Shown piece after piece: positions 32,960 through 45,700 of a stretch of DNA of 64,000 nucleotides. The notes beneath the pieces were generated by a model that saw only the letters and a list, made by a program, of their open reading frames with translations, did not search any database and was not told the origin of the DNA. Both the position numbers and the translations under genes were made by a program. This DNA is from Bombyx mori (Eukaryota > Arthropoda > Insecta > Lepidoptera > Bombycidae): NCBI RefSeq assembly GCF_030269925.1, contig NC_085110.1, forward strand, positions 434,001-498,000. The letters run 5' to 3'. Positions within the stretch are counted from its first letter, which is position 1; each line of letters begins with the position of its first letter.

Positions 32960-33595
32960 TTCCAGTTCACCCATACTTACAATTGCCAGGATCCACTCCG
33001 CTCTCCGATTTCAACACGACGACCGCACGACCTAATTTTACACCGTTTGGCAGAATAGCTTCCCAGGGCGAAGATAGGTAGTGATATCTGAATTTAGGTC
33101 CCTACTGACCGGCAGGCGACAGCGGAGACCATTTCATTGGGTTTCCTGACACCAACCGACCACCGACAACAAATCATGTACGTCACGTCTGCTTCGCATG
33201 TTCACCAATATTTACCCCCAAAAACAGTAGGGCAGGAATAGAACTGGCTCTCCAACTCACATGCCAGAACACAACTAGGTTATCTGGAGGTGGTCTCTTA
33301 GTTTTAAGGTGGTCACCAATAAGTCTGACAAGGTCTTATGACCAGTTTTCGGTTTCCCTTTGACTTCATTCAGGGGTCACTGGTATCGCAGGTTAAACCT
33401 ACGGAAGCAAGAAGCATCAATCCCCAAAAGTGCTTTCGGGACGTCCTGAACACAGCCGTGCTTTATTTATTTTGTAATCCGTGGAAAATGTCGTGCTACA
33501 TACTTGTTTTTTATATAAATAAAAAAGTCGATTAAATATTGAATACGAGAAACATATTAAGGGCAATCTTCGAGACGATGTTTAGGTGAACAGCT
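32960..33595. other. Intergenic DNA
   Basis: Slightly GC-richer than average at 32980-33260; no family recognised. Confidence 0.45.
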
Positions 33596-33597
33596 GC

Positions 33598-33830
33598 TTT
33601 TATTGCATGGCCTGACATTTGACAAATGAACGAGCTCACGGTTCACCGGACTTTAAGTAGATAATACTGTCACCAATCTTGATAACAAAGGTATATATTT
33701 GATTTTTTAAATTTTAAAACATAGCGACTGTCCCACCTTTCAAACCGGAACACGGTACTTTTTTTCAGAAGAACTAGGTAGGATGGTGGACCTACTTTTG
33801 CAGGCTCACAAGACGCCGTGCCACCAGTAT
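33598..33830 (-). mobile_element. Old Bm1 SINE
   Basis: Scattered Bm1 blocks remain in order on the minus strand: TTTTATTGC-like tail complement, GAACGAGCTCACGG, CCCACCTTTCAAACCGGAAC, and GGCTCACAAGACGCCGTGCC. Divergence is high. Confidence 0.7.
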
Positions 33831-33831
33831 C

Positions 33832-35720
33832 TATTTACATTGCGGGTATCGGTAACTGGTTCACGTTGCGCATCTACCGCATGCCATACCGTAGTAGCGT
33901 AGATACTCATTTACCATACAAATCTGTCATTTCTTTCTTAGGGACCTCAACATTGTGAAGAGAAAATCGTTTCAAATTAAAGCTTAAGTTCGTTTACTCC
34001 GCGCCATTCAGCCTGGGGGCACGAAATAATAACCCTTTTCTTGGTAGTTTCAATAGGCGCAATTAACGGACAATTAGTACAGTCAAGATGGATTTCAATA
34101 AAAAGCGAGATTTAATATTTTATGACAATGAATGAATATTATCATTCTTTATTGAAGATAAAATACAAGATACGGCCCGAACAACTGTTTAAGGTGAAAT
34201 ACATTTCCATTAAATCATTTATTTGCGTAATACGACTTAGCAGCAACCAGCTAATTCTTGTACAAGTCGATAAGCAGCGTACTGTCGATAATAATAATAA
34301 TAATAATAATAATCGCTGAGTATTCGTGTGTACTCAACACAACCGGTTTCTATGGCTTAAAGTGGAGAATGTTGTCACAGTTTCATGCTACCAGTATCCA
34401 TAGAGAGCACTCTTTGGAGGGCATCGCATGTCATCATGACACATGAGGTAGAGTAGTATCCCTCCAAACGGCACATTACGCATGGCCTTACTTTATTTAC
34501 CTTAATTTGGCCTACCATTTGCTTGAAGCATTGAATACCAATATGATTTTCACCTCATGACTCAAGATGAACAACAATAATTACGTTAAGGTGTTTCGGG
34601 AATCGCCTAACCTGGTGGGCAGTTCAAATATTATCGATGATCTTTCGGCGAACGAAAAAAGTGTGTTTCATATAAAGACATTCTATTCCAAGGCTAAAAA
34701 TGTGTAAAATCGTCGACGCAAAATGAGCCAACGGTAAATAATTACTGTTGCTCATAGACATCAGCAAGGAAAACCCCTGCCGTGGTAACTCTGCACTACG
34801 TAACTCATTACTTACAGATTAATTAATTTTGCAAACTTCTCACTCAAATTATATTGTAGGTAATTGAAATGACAATTATAATTGGAGTCTCTCCGTTATT
34901 TATATAACTGTATAAACTTGGGTTTGAATTTTCATGATTAATTAAAATTTTAACGTTGAAATACACTACGGGCTGTCGGTGTTAACATTTATTATTGACA
35001 TGAATAATAATTACATTTTATTATTAGATTATATTTGCTCTACATTTGCATTATGGGAGTTACAATCTATAGATAGAGTTTACACAATACCATCAATTTA
35101 ACACCACAGAGATTAAAAAATGCACGAGATTACTTTCTAAGTTAATAATCAGAGCCTCCATACTGTCGATTTACTCGTAGAATTAAAATATTTCCCGGAA
35201 TTGTCGTAATCTATTCGAACCAACATATGAAAATAAAAAACCTCATTCTTTGCAGCTTGCTAATACACGAAAGTACTATCATCAATATTTTCCTCAGCAC
35301 GTTTCCGTGGGTAAACTTCTTCCATATCTGACGGGACAGTGGTCGACTTGTTTTTTCGATGCATTGTTGTAAACGAGGTCATTGTGGGAATTGCGACATA
35401 GGGTATGTTATGTGCAGTAGAACAACTTACTTCTTAACCAAGCGTAAAGGCACAATATTTGAGATTAAATTCGGGCGTATTTAATAGGCCATACTCGATA
35501 AATACATAAATTATTATATCGTTTACTCGAATGATTGATACTCTACGCTCACACTCATTAACATACATATTGAGAGAGAGAGACTTAGAAATTTACCGGA
35601 CAAGTGTGGAGGTTAAATGTGCGCCTGGACTGGATTACGGTGATAATAAAGGCTTAATTTGTGTAGTGTGTAACTTGATTAACAAGCCTCATTACTGCTG
35701 CAGTGCAGTGTAGTGCAGTT
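33832..35720. other. AT-rich intergenic DNA with an AAT microsatellite
   Basis: Eight to nine AAT units at 34289-34314. No gene recognised. Confidence 0.5.
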
Positions 35721-35736
35721 TCAGTCACCGATCGTG

Positions 35737-35760
35737 ACTCCAACTCCTAGGAGTTGGAGT
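35737..35760. repeat. 24-bp perfect palindrome
   Basis: Arms of 12 bp with no spacer, centre CCTAGG. It is preceded by a shorter inverted repeat AGTCAC-CGATC-GTGACT that overlaps it slightly. Confidence 0.97.
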
Positions 35761-35765
35761 TGGAG

Positions 35766-35827
35766 AACTTCTTTCCACAAATTCTCTCTTCTTTCTAGAA
35801 AGAAGAGAGAATTTGTGGAAAGAAGTT
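35766..35827. repeat. 62-bp perfect palindrome
   Basis: Arms of 31 bp with no spacer and no mismatch, centred between 35796 and 35797 at TTTCT/AGAAA. I checked every pair; the symmetry ends at G765/G828. It starts 5 bp after the 24-bp palindrome. The left arm is pyrimidine-rich. Confidence 0.97.
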
Positions 35828-35829
35828 GA

Positions 35830-38115
35830 TTGATTCACAATATATAATTTAAACATCATAATAATATACACCACAAATGTACATCATCCACTGAATCGGC
35901 AAGCTATGATAGGAATTAGTACGAGATTGGCCTAAGTAGATAAAGAACATGGTGATATTCTTCTATTCGTTCATCGTAGGACGACAGTGACGTGGACGTA
36001 GCGGTGGCTGCTCGGGAAACCACGCTCCGTATATTGATTTTGTGCGAGCCGATGATAGCTTAATCTTCATTTAATTCGATTCAACCCTGACCCGAAAGCC
36101 GTTATTTTCTCTATGAATGGATATCAAGGGTGAAATGATACAGCAACTAAAAAGGTCACATGAAACTTTCATAAGGCTTCCACACACGAAAGGTGAAGTT
36201 CCGATGAATACACGTCTACTAGCACTGAACCATGAATTTAATCTTAGATACAAAGATATCGGAATGAATCCTATGTACATGTCATGTAAACATTTTCTTC
36301 GTATTCAATTAAGGCTTTTACGCCTCGTTTTAAATTGAATTGAAGCTTAAGACAGCTGTTGTTAGTTCAAGAAAGGTTTCTGGTAGAGAACCTTCAACAC
36401 ACGATAGGCGGCGCGTGATTAGTTCCGTGAATATTACATATATGTATGTATATGTATATACGTGTGCTCGTAGCGATACAGGATATTTTTTTGTTTCTTT
36501 AATACGACTTAAATAAGCTTTGTAACATTTCATGTTAAAAAGTTTATTTACATAAGTCGTATATTTTGTTAGTCAATTTAATTTCTCGTTCATAGAAACA
36601 ATCTCTCGTTGGCCTGTCAACTTCAACGGAAATAATTAGAGTTCGATAAAACTAAACGGACACGCTTTGTGAAACACAATAATAATCATTCTAACAAATT
36701 TAATGAGCACAAACTGGACGAGTTTACTAACAACCGTCTATATACTACATATTATTATGTATTATACAATTGTCAAATTTTATGATGATACCTTGAACAG
36801 AAGTGGATCATAACAGAAGACTCCGTCACAATGCGTTCAAAACCACACAATATGTGTAAAACTGATAAGTGTATTACAGTGAGTAAAGTGTCTCAATCTT
36901 GAGACGACAGGCTAGAAACCCCAGGGAAACTATACTGTACTACTGGCTCCCCAAGTTGCATAAACTTGAAGTAACGTTCACCATCTACTAATGGGAGCCT
37001 CAAAGAGAAAAGGCTAAACTTCTCGAACAGACCAAGAACTTTTCCTAATGTAATAAAATTAATCATCTACCGTGTTCGTCGCAAGTTATCCTACTCACAT
37101 AGTATGCGCTGCGTCCTGTCGGCTCTCTCAAAGCCTTTCAAAGTGGCATTCCGACGGACCTCGGCGGCGTTTTCTATTGAAATTGTTGGTACTTGGTAGG
37201 TAAGTAACGAGCGAACTACTCTACCCGAGCCGTCTCTTAAAGCACCACTAACATACTTTTACATTTCGTAGATGTGAGATACTCTATGTAGAGCTTGAAG
37301 CTCGCTGATTTAATGTAACTCAGGATTTAAGATTTGTAATTTTGGAAAGTAGGTACATTTTATTCTTCTTATCCTGTGCACCTAAAATATCTACATTACT
37401 TCCTTAAATTTGTAAAAGTCATAATAAATATTATGTAGCATGTGTGTGCTCAAGAACGCTCACCGTTAGTGATTTATTACCAACGTTTTATATTGTTAAA
37501 ATTGAAGGCGATGGCTTTCCATTTGTTCATTTTTTAGGTACAAAGCGTGTTTGAAAAAAACATACGCTATTATAGGCCCAAGTTATCGATACTGCGTATA
37601 ACTGAAACATTTATCGCACCCCTAAAACACGCACACTATAAACAAACAAACCGTGCAGAGTGTGAAAAATTTTGGGCGCTCCCTGTCGGCTCTTCCCGAG
37701 AGATTTCACTCTACATTTGGACAAGAAGACACTTGGGGTAATTCCGTTCGCATTTCGCAAGTCTTTACGTTTCTATCTGAGTATCGACCCATTTTGTTAG
37801 AATACTTGAACAGGATCGGTTGGTATTTGAAAGTTTGCCAACCAATGCGTTGTAGTCGAGGAGTTTGAAATATTATTCAAAAGATGTGCAGTTAAATGTA
37901 GTTGTTGTTATATTCTGTCCGAACTAAAGCATTTTTATTCTACTTAATATTTTTGCCAGCGCCCCGATAGTTCAGATGCGCGGTGTACTCAACTCGTGTG
38001 AGGCCGTTATGCTGTGTACGGCTACTTCTTTTCTAAATTAATAATAATATGTATGTAACGTGTTCATGGCGGAATCCTACGACAAAGATTTTAAAGTCGT
38101 GTAATGAAACGTAAG
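35830..38115. other. Intergenic DNA
   Basis: AT-rich, with open frames of about 60-75 codons on both strands and no recognisable domain. Confidence 0.45.
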
Positions 38116-38133
38116 CGCGTAGTTTGTTATTGA

Positions 38134-38440
38134 CGTGACAACGTCTTATAATTCGATGGAGCCGGCTGCACGCACGAAAAAACATGACTCAAGCGGCGTT
38201 ACCTCGCTCTGAGGCGTTCCATTTAAGGCTTGAAGTGCCAGCGAGAGCGCGCAACGAGCGACAAAGAGGCACAATAATTGTATTTATGCGTACAAAGAAA
38301 TGTTGATCAATTCATAAGTGATTTCCATTTACCTCCTTCTCTATATTCATACAAAATATTAACAAACAAATAAAATTAAAATTTTCTTTTGAAATATTCC
38401 AATAACCATTCGATCAGTATTTTCTTATGACGTTGTCACG
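38134..38440. mobile_element. Candidate MITE with 13-bp inverted repeats
   Basis: ACGTGACAACGTC at 38134-38146 is exactly complementary to GACGTTGTCACGT at 38428-38440. Between them lies a GC-rich left half and AT-rich right half. The sequence continues outward on the right (to about 38480) in a way that recalls a widespread arthropod repeat, so the 13-bp repeats may be subterminal. No target duplication found. Confidence 0.45.
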
Positions 38441-38484
38441 TTCAACTATCGTCAGTAAACCGACTTTACAGACAACCGATTTTT

Positions 38485-39107
38485 TTTTTGCGTACATGTC
38501 TCTGCAAAGCAGTCAAATATTCTACTTCAAATGGAAGAGTAGCTATTTTTAGTACAAATCTCTCGATCTCATATCTTTCGTGTCTTAATGAGCACAAATT
38601 TGGTAGTACTACTACTACACGTGGCACTTACTACCCAGTCTCGAACCTTTAACTTTTCACTTGACGATTCTAAGCTACGAGTCTGTGATAAAAAAATCCG
38701 CGCCTACTAGTTAATTAAATAAAAATATTTAAACCATTTCTATTTGTCGCACGACATGGGTCTGATCGAGCTGAAACGTACACATGCTAACAGAGATCGC
38801 GAGACCGCGAGTCCTCCCAACCAAACTCTGCTCCATGTAGTCGGCGATAACGCAGCCAGTCACTCGTGGCCGGGAGCCATCAGTGATATTCTAAATGTTC
38901 ATCTAACTATAGAAACAAATATTATCGATATCATTGTTTCATAACAACTATTAATTTGTGTATGTAAATAGTCTGTCCCAGTGCCAGGCTAGTCGTGCTA
39001 ATAGTGTCAGCTAAAACTGGCCAACAGTAACTTCTTACAAAGCCTGCGTCTCAGGCTAATTGAAGGAAAAGTTTGATAAGGAGTAATTCACAAAGCACTA
39101 ATTTTGG
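38485..39107. other. Intergenic DNA
   Basis: Nothing recognised. Confidence 0.45.
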
Positions 39108-39118
39108 AACTAATAATT

Positions 39119-39370
39119 TTTTTTTTTTTTTTTTATTGCTTAGATGTGTGGACGAGCTCACAGCCCACCTGGTGTTAAGTGGTTACTGGAGCCCATAGAC
39201 ATCTACAACGTAAATGCGCCACACACCTTGAGATATAGTTCTAAGGTCTCAGTATAGTCACAACGGCTGCCCCACCCTTCAAACCGAAACGCATTACTGC
39301 TTCACGGCAGAAATAGGCGGGGCGGTGGTACCTACCCGTGCGGACTCACAAGAGGTCCTACCACCAGTAA
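39119..39370 (-). mobile_element. Bm1 SINE with 11-bp target duplication
   Basis: AACTAATAATT flanks it at 39108-39118 and 39371-39381. Minus orientation: T tract, AGGTGGGCTGTGAG region, central body, and the CTGGTGGTAGGACC end. It lacks the 5' tRNA-like head, so it is a 5'-truncated copy made by target-primed reverse transcription. It is one of the least diverged copies in the window. Confidence 0.95.
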
Positions 39371-39724
39371 AACTAATAATTCCCGAACAAAGTCGGAGCT
39401 TTCAAATGTAAAAGGTATTCTTGGAAGTGAAGAAAATACTTAGATATATCTCATGAATAAAGTCTTAGTTTGTATTACGCGCAGAAACTTATTTCGCTCC
39501 CGCCGTATCGTGTTCAATGAATGCGTTCGCGCGTCGTTTCAGATTGACTTGAAACTTTCTACAGTTTGTACCTACCGGTACTTTTGGGACGGTATCTGGT
39601 GGAGCACAGCCACAGCCTATATACGACACGGAATGCTTAATAGAATACTTACTTATACATACTTTATAGCAATAGCTCATAATGTGGTATGGGATCCATC
39701 ATCATACAATCTAAATTTCAATTA

Positions 39725-39896
39725 TAATTATGATCATTACATAAAGGTTTACCGTCCTATTGAAAACCATTCAGATATAATGGCTCTTCAGTCAGACATA
39801 AATGATATTTCCAAATGGAGTACGCAAAATTAAATTCACCTAAATTTGCAAAGGCACATATGAATTTGATACAATTTAGAAAAAATAAATTTCCGC
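39725..39896 (+). pseudogene. LINE reverse transcriptase remnant
   Basis: IKVYRPIENHSDIMALQSDI then NDISKWSTQN and, after a frame change, KAHMNLIQFRKNKFPL. This matches the region just after the FADD block in CR1/Jockey-type proteins (a Pro-Ile-x-x-His-Ser-Asp pattern followed by DIxxxxxW). Only about 55 codons remain. Confidence 0.5.
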
Positions 39897-39926
39897 TTTA
39901 AGCCACGTACTTTATAAATAACACCA

Positions 39927-40292
39927 TGTTTTTTTATTGCATAGATAGGTGGACGTGCACACAGCCCACCTTGATGTTAAGTGGTTACCGAGGCCATACC
40001 CATTTTATCTATGACGTAAATTCGCCACCTACCTTGAGATATGAGTTCTTAGGTCTTAGTATAGTCACAACGACTGCCGCACCCTTCAAACCGAAACGCA
40101 TGACTGCTTCACGGCTAAAATAGGCAGGATGGTGGTACCTACCTGTGCGGACTCACAAAAGGTCCTACCACCAGTAATTACGCAAATTATAATTTTGCGG
40201 GTTTGATTTTTATTACACGTTGTTATTACTTCACAGTGGAAGTCAATCGTGAACATTTGCTTAGTACGTATTTCATTAGAAAAATGACTACC
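39927..40292 (-). mobile_element. Bm1 SINE, longer copy
   Basis: Minus orientation. Besides the usual body it retains about 110 bp of the 5' extension (TTTGCGGGTTTGATTTTTAT and AAGTCAATCGTGAACATTTG on the plus strand), matching the copy at 7.8-8.1 kb. It stops short of the tRNA-like head. Confidence 0.93.
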
Positions 40293-40294
40293 CC

Positions 40295-41328
40295 TGTACT
40301 TCAGATCTCATATTAACAGCATCATTAACTGGTCTTCCCGACTCACTGGTCTCATAAACAAACAAATGTAAATATTGAAGTAACCTAGCTAAACCATTCT
40401 TACTTACAATACTATCGTACGGAACATTCTGGAATATTACCGTACAGTCTGGAGCCCCGGTATCAGGTACATGCAATCAGGATAGTAAGGATACAAAAAC
40501 GGATAAAGTAGCTAATATTGTGTTCCCTATATGAGCTACATAATACATTACGTAATACATTCGCCAAATACATTTGAACTTGTATTTACCTAATTGTATC
40601 ACGCTCGGGGAGCCGTATATGTACGATCAGGAAACTTTCAACCTACGAAAAATTTAAAGTAATCTTGGCCAGCACTCTCCTGTCTATCACATGACCTCCC
40701 TGGATAATAGTATACGTGACGTAATCGACATGTTTGTTGCCGTTTCTGTGCCCCACTTAAAATAAACTGAAGACACGCAATCCACACTGAGCTGTGGAAC
40801 TCATTTGACTATACATATAGGTATTTTTGTCCTATTTTTATTAATATATTTGTTTAATAGTATTTTTTATTTGTTGAATGCGTTTTACAAGTTTTTATTT
40901 GCAGTTCTTTTTCTTAGTTTTATGCATACTTTGTTATTTTATTATATTATTTAATAAATAAAAGTCAGCCTCTGATGACTTTTAGCACAACCGAGCTTAT
41001 GCAAGTTGTGTTCACACCCAGAAGGGTGATTTCAATAGGATACTCGTTTTTTTTTTCGCTATTCCACATAAATGTTAATGTATGTAGATTTTTTCAGTAT
41101 GTATGAACCAAAAAAAAGAAAGAACAAAAGTTTCGAGCAGCAAAATATTGACCGTCGATTTATTGACCAAATACAGTGGCTAGTTGGAAGACCTCCTCTT
41201 TATTTTGCCCTCTATTAAGATTCGAAACTAGCAAGACTTTCAAATTTAGATTCTTTATAATAAATATTTAGTATTACTATCTATAATAATTATACTGAGA
41301 TTGTTCTTGGTGATTCTTGGTTCTTGAA
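40295..41328. other. AT-rich intergenic DNA
   Basis: Nothing recognised. Confidence 0.5.
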
Positions 41329-41330
41329 TT

Positions 41331-41515
41331 GATGTGGAAGGTTTTAGAGGAAGAGGTAGACCTAAGAAAAAATCGATGGATTTTGGGAAAAACGATAATA
41401 TGTGTAAGAGTGGAGTGAGCGAAGAAATGGTATATGATAGAGGAGTATGGAAGGAGAAAACATGTTGCGCCGACCCCAGGTGACTGGGAGAAGCGCAAGA
41501 GAATGATGATACTTA
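41331..41515 (+). pseudogene. LINE C-terminal fragment (RTE-like)
   Basis: Fifty codons from 41331: FRGRGRPKKKSMDFGKND, then CKSGVSEEMVYDRGVWKEKT with CCADPR and TGA at 41481-41483. This is the terminal block of a lepidopteran endonuclease-type LINE protein, followed by GAATGATGATAC, a relic of a TGA-type tail. It differs from the other LINE 3' ends in the window. Confidence 0.75.
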
Positions 41516-41519
41516 GATT

Positions 41520-42654
41520 GTTCTTCTAAGTCTGGTATAGTTATTCTTTCACTACGCAAACACGACTTCGTGATAAAGATAATTAGTTTACGCGCAAAAT
41601 AATCCCGTGCCTTACATACATACGTACACACGTAGACAGCTGACACAGTCCTCGTGGGACGGAGGCGAGTGGCAATCTATTCAACCACTGGCCACACCTT
41701 CGGCTTATCGCATACGAGCTCTAGACCTGATTATTAACATTGGCAGTTTGTATGCCCGTGACTCAAACACACATGAATGTTGCTCCACGAGAAACACGCA
41801 TACTGCCCGTCAAAAATAAACAACAAGCACTTGTCGTGTCGTTTTCGGCAATAAATGAATTATGCTCTTCTTATTTAACAGGCAAAGTTCTCATTTTTCT
41901 AGTGCAATTAAGGCAGCACCCAGCCGCACTGTAAATAAACTTAATTAGCAAACTGTACTAATATATTATGAGTACAATTCTTTTCCTTTTATGACGTGAA
42001 CGCAAAACAACCCAGCGCTTCACAATGTGGCAACTATTTGCAAAGGCTTTCAGATAAATGGAGCACAGACGTGCGGTCCCAAAAGCTCCGTGGAACAGAT
42101 TGGCACTTCCTTGGTGTTCCCTGGAGACTGCGCATCTTGCCTTAATAAGCTTTAGCATTGTAATACCTTACAAATTGAGGTATAAATGGGTTTGGTAATG
42201 GACTTGTGCATCTCCTCGTAGATCTAATGGTTAGTATATCTGAGTGCTGTGTCCCGAACTCCGCGTTGAATACCCGGTCGGATTCAGTGCCTCAGTAACT
42301 GTTTTAGTAATTCGTGACTTCTTTGTTCGACTTATCTACAACATTCAATGTTCATTTCGTCCAACACTCAAAAACTTATATTTAACCCAGTCGCACGTAT
42401 CGCAGTTGTAGTGATAGAGTCGCCGCGACGGATGAAACAGACGTGGGGTCCCGAGCGCTTCTCGCTACGATTGCCACTTCCTCGATATACCCTCAGGACT
42501 CCTATCTTATGTGTCCATAGATATTGTATTTCGCGTTTATCTTAGCATATTTAGATTAGTTTTCAGCTATATTAAGATTAATTTGTTTAAATTATAAGAG
42601 CGGTGAGTTCTCTGGCCCGTGATGATAAATTCGAAAAGATGAAAAGATGATGAC
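41520..42654. other. Intergenic DNA with a tRNA-like patch
   Basis: 42215-42285 contains GATCTAATGGTTAGTATATC (A-box-like) and GCGTTGAATACCCGG (B-box-like), probably a worn SINE head or tRNA pseudogene. A LINE B-like scrap (GAGAAGAATTGGCAAGAAAC with CTCAGCGGGC) follows at 42673-42702. Otherwise nothing. Confidence 0.35.
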
Positions 42655-42704
42655 ACTGCTAGCTCCGTCCTGAGAAGAATTGGCAAGAAACTCAGCGGGC
42701 ACGT

Positions 42705-45700
42705 CTTCTTTTTTTTTATATTAGATTTTTTTTTAAATATTCATTTTTACAATGAGTATTATAACGTAACAATTATTATAATATTGAAACGCCCGGAGCG
42801 AGCAACTCATTCCCACTTTGTGCAATCTTCTAATATCTCACAACCAGCGCAGACGCAGTTATTTCGTCTCGCCAATATTTCAGGCTCAGCTAACTGTTCT
42901 ACAATTTATGAATTTGCGCTCAAATTATCAAATTCTCTGTTCTTAACCTAGTTGTATAGCCGTTGACTCGAACGGCGTCGAATTTATTACTCGGGATAAA
43001 AAAATATTTTTTTTCACAAACACAAAAAAACGCTTGAATAATATTTAGAAGCGACTAGCAAGCCGATTGCGTCGCTTCGTTATCGGCACCAGCTTGCATT
43101 TAAAGCCAACTCAAATTAACCGCTTGTCTGTTTATTTGGAAGCAAACATGAGTTTTAAAAATTTGGATGTGGTAGAATAATATTTAGGTGAGAATATTCT
43201 TCATAACGATATTAATGGAGCTTTCTTCTTTTTGACGATTGCTTATGGTTTTTAAGCTATTGTATAAATTTTATCGCGGGATTTGGGCGCGGCGACTGAA
43301 TCAAGAAATTCCGTAACGAAAATAACCTGACACCCCACTGCGCCTACTATGGAGCTCGCGTTCAATACATTCACACGTTGCGCTTGTGTAGTGTTTGTGA
43401 ATAAGCGCGTGGCTTGACGTCACACTGCATGCGCGTCATGAAAAGTCTGCCCATCTCTCTCTCGCGCGGTCTAGCTTATGAGTGTGAATGGAACAGTTAA
43501 TTTTTTGCTTTTATTAATGTTTAATATAGCGTGGTCTTGTTTTATTATTGTTCTAATTTTAAATTATCATTGTCTAATTATAATTGCATAAGTTGATAAA
43601 AATGCTATGCAATACTTTACTAATGCTTTACCGCGGCAGTTCTCGAGTGCCACACGTTTTTTTTAATGTATTCCGCGATCAACCTTCTTAGTGGACTAGA
43701 AATAGAAATCATTGCACGGTTCAAGTGTTAGGTTTTCGGTTCAGGCAAAGATGTTCCTTGTTATCAAAAATATATACGTATTTGACCAATAAGTGTTATT
43801 TACTATCTTAATAAAAAGTTTTGTTACAAAATTTAAATTGAAAAATAAAAATAACTAATAATAAAATAAATTAATAAAACACTGCGGTTGAAACTTGCAC
43901 TCACACACACATATACACTAATATGTAATAAGAAAAAACAGAAAGAGAGAGAGAGAGAATGATGGAAAGTCGGTTATGCTTACGTGGCAATCTCTTTCAG
44001 TCAGCTCCTACGACAAGCCGCATTCAGGGACTGCGTTTCAAGAAACACTTTTCGCAGGATACTAAAACGCAATAAAATTTGGGTAAAATTAAAAACTGCA
44101 AGAAATTTCCCCCTATCAAGGGAAACCTGCCGCATCCTCCTCTCTCTAGACTACGAGCTAGGTTCACAGTGATGGGATGCCCTCGGGTAATTGTGGATTT
44201 GGTTGCGTTATTAAAAACGGGGAGAGGTTATATGGGCCCTTTTTATTAAGGTCAACATTTTGTTGTTTTATAGGTCCCGACGACTTGTTTGCTACAAACA
44301 CCGCGTGAATTTATTTACTTATTTCGCACGGAGTATTTATCAAAAGCGGCACACATCTACAGCTCACTGATACTAGATGATAGCAGCGACCTCAGCGGGT
44401 GCGGCCGATTAGAAACCTTGTTGTTCCTTCATTTTCTTTGTAACTCCTCTTGTATGGAAATCTTCTTATTAGTGGAGTCCATAGACACAACAATAATTAC
44501 AAAGTCAATGTCGCGGCTCATATTAAGACGTGAAGTGGAAATTTAAAGAGTAATTAAATACCGTTGTCCCAATATTTAGATCGTAATACATGCAAATTTC
44601 GCCGTAGAAAAAGGTAAGCTGCAATACGTCACGATTGCAGTAAAGTTAGGGGAAAACCACCGCGCTCCTAGACAGATAGAATTTAGGTAAATAAAGAATA
44701 GTGGTTATAGAAGTAGCACTGTAGATTAGTCTAGTAACACCGGACTACTCTCGGGCTTAGAAAGCTACGCCCTATCCTTTAATGTATAGCCAGAGAGACT
44801 ATTACTATCCTAGGGCCCATTGCCACTGATTGCTTTTATCGACATTGTAGAATGCATATTAAAATATTGAAAGAAGGGGAGTTAAGAGTCGAATCCCGCC
44901 CGCCCTAGTGCACTTATCGTTTAGTAAAACCTACGGGGGCACCGTTGTCTTTGAGAGACTGTCTATCGAGCTTAAACGACGACACTTCCTCTCCAAAAGA
45001 ATCGAGAAATGATTTCATACGAATACAATCACATAAAACACACTACCTTCAATCTGTTTTAATCCAATGATGCTTCGTCCATTAGTCGCCCCGTTTCTTA
45101 CACGCGTAACGAGATTACCTCACGGACAACTCCGCGGGATGAGTTATAGGGGTACTCGGAAAACTTAATGTTTCAATTTGTTAAGGTGTCAGGCAGTACG
45201 GTAAACGATCTATTTATAGCGATATTTTGTCTTTTTGTATACTATTTTTAAGGATTTTGTATTTAAAAGGACAATTAGTATAGAAATAAGTAGAAGTGAT
45301 GTCACCTGTTCCATCCACCGCTTTTGGCTGTTGAAAATCTTTCGAAGTATAAACGGAGGCTATGCAGCAGAATGAAATTACGTTGAGTTTGAATATATTT
45401 GTTCCATTTTAGTGTGAGAATACTAAATATAAATTTTGTATCTAATATCTTTATAAATCACTTACTTACGAACGAATCGAATATAGCCTTAGAATATAGA
45501 TTCGAAGAAATTATTTCTTCACGAGAGAAACCAACTGGACGCCACTCATCTTAGCGTTAACGAGCTGTGTGACGATGTACCCTGACCAATTAACTCCACT
45601 ATTTCCGCTCGGTTGGTCTGTGATCAGATGGATTAAGAAAACACGAATATTGTCAGTTTTAAATGAACGTAATAATTATTACTGACGCTGATCTTTTCGA

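Noticed and set aside
39453..39720. Upstream part of an open frame joined to the LINE remnant at 39.7 kb
   Set aside because: Only the last ~55 codons look like reverse transcriptase; the earlier residues show no match and probably are chance extension.
42215..42285. tRNA gene candidate
   Set aside because: A- and B-box-like text is present, but the acceptor and T stems do not pair; at most a pseudogene or SINE head.
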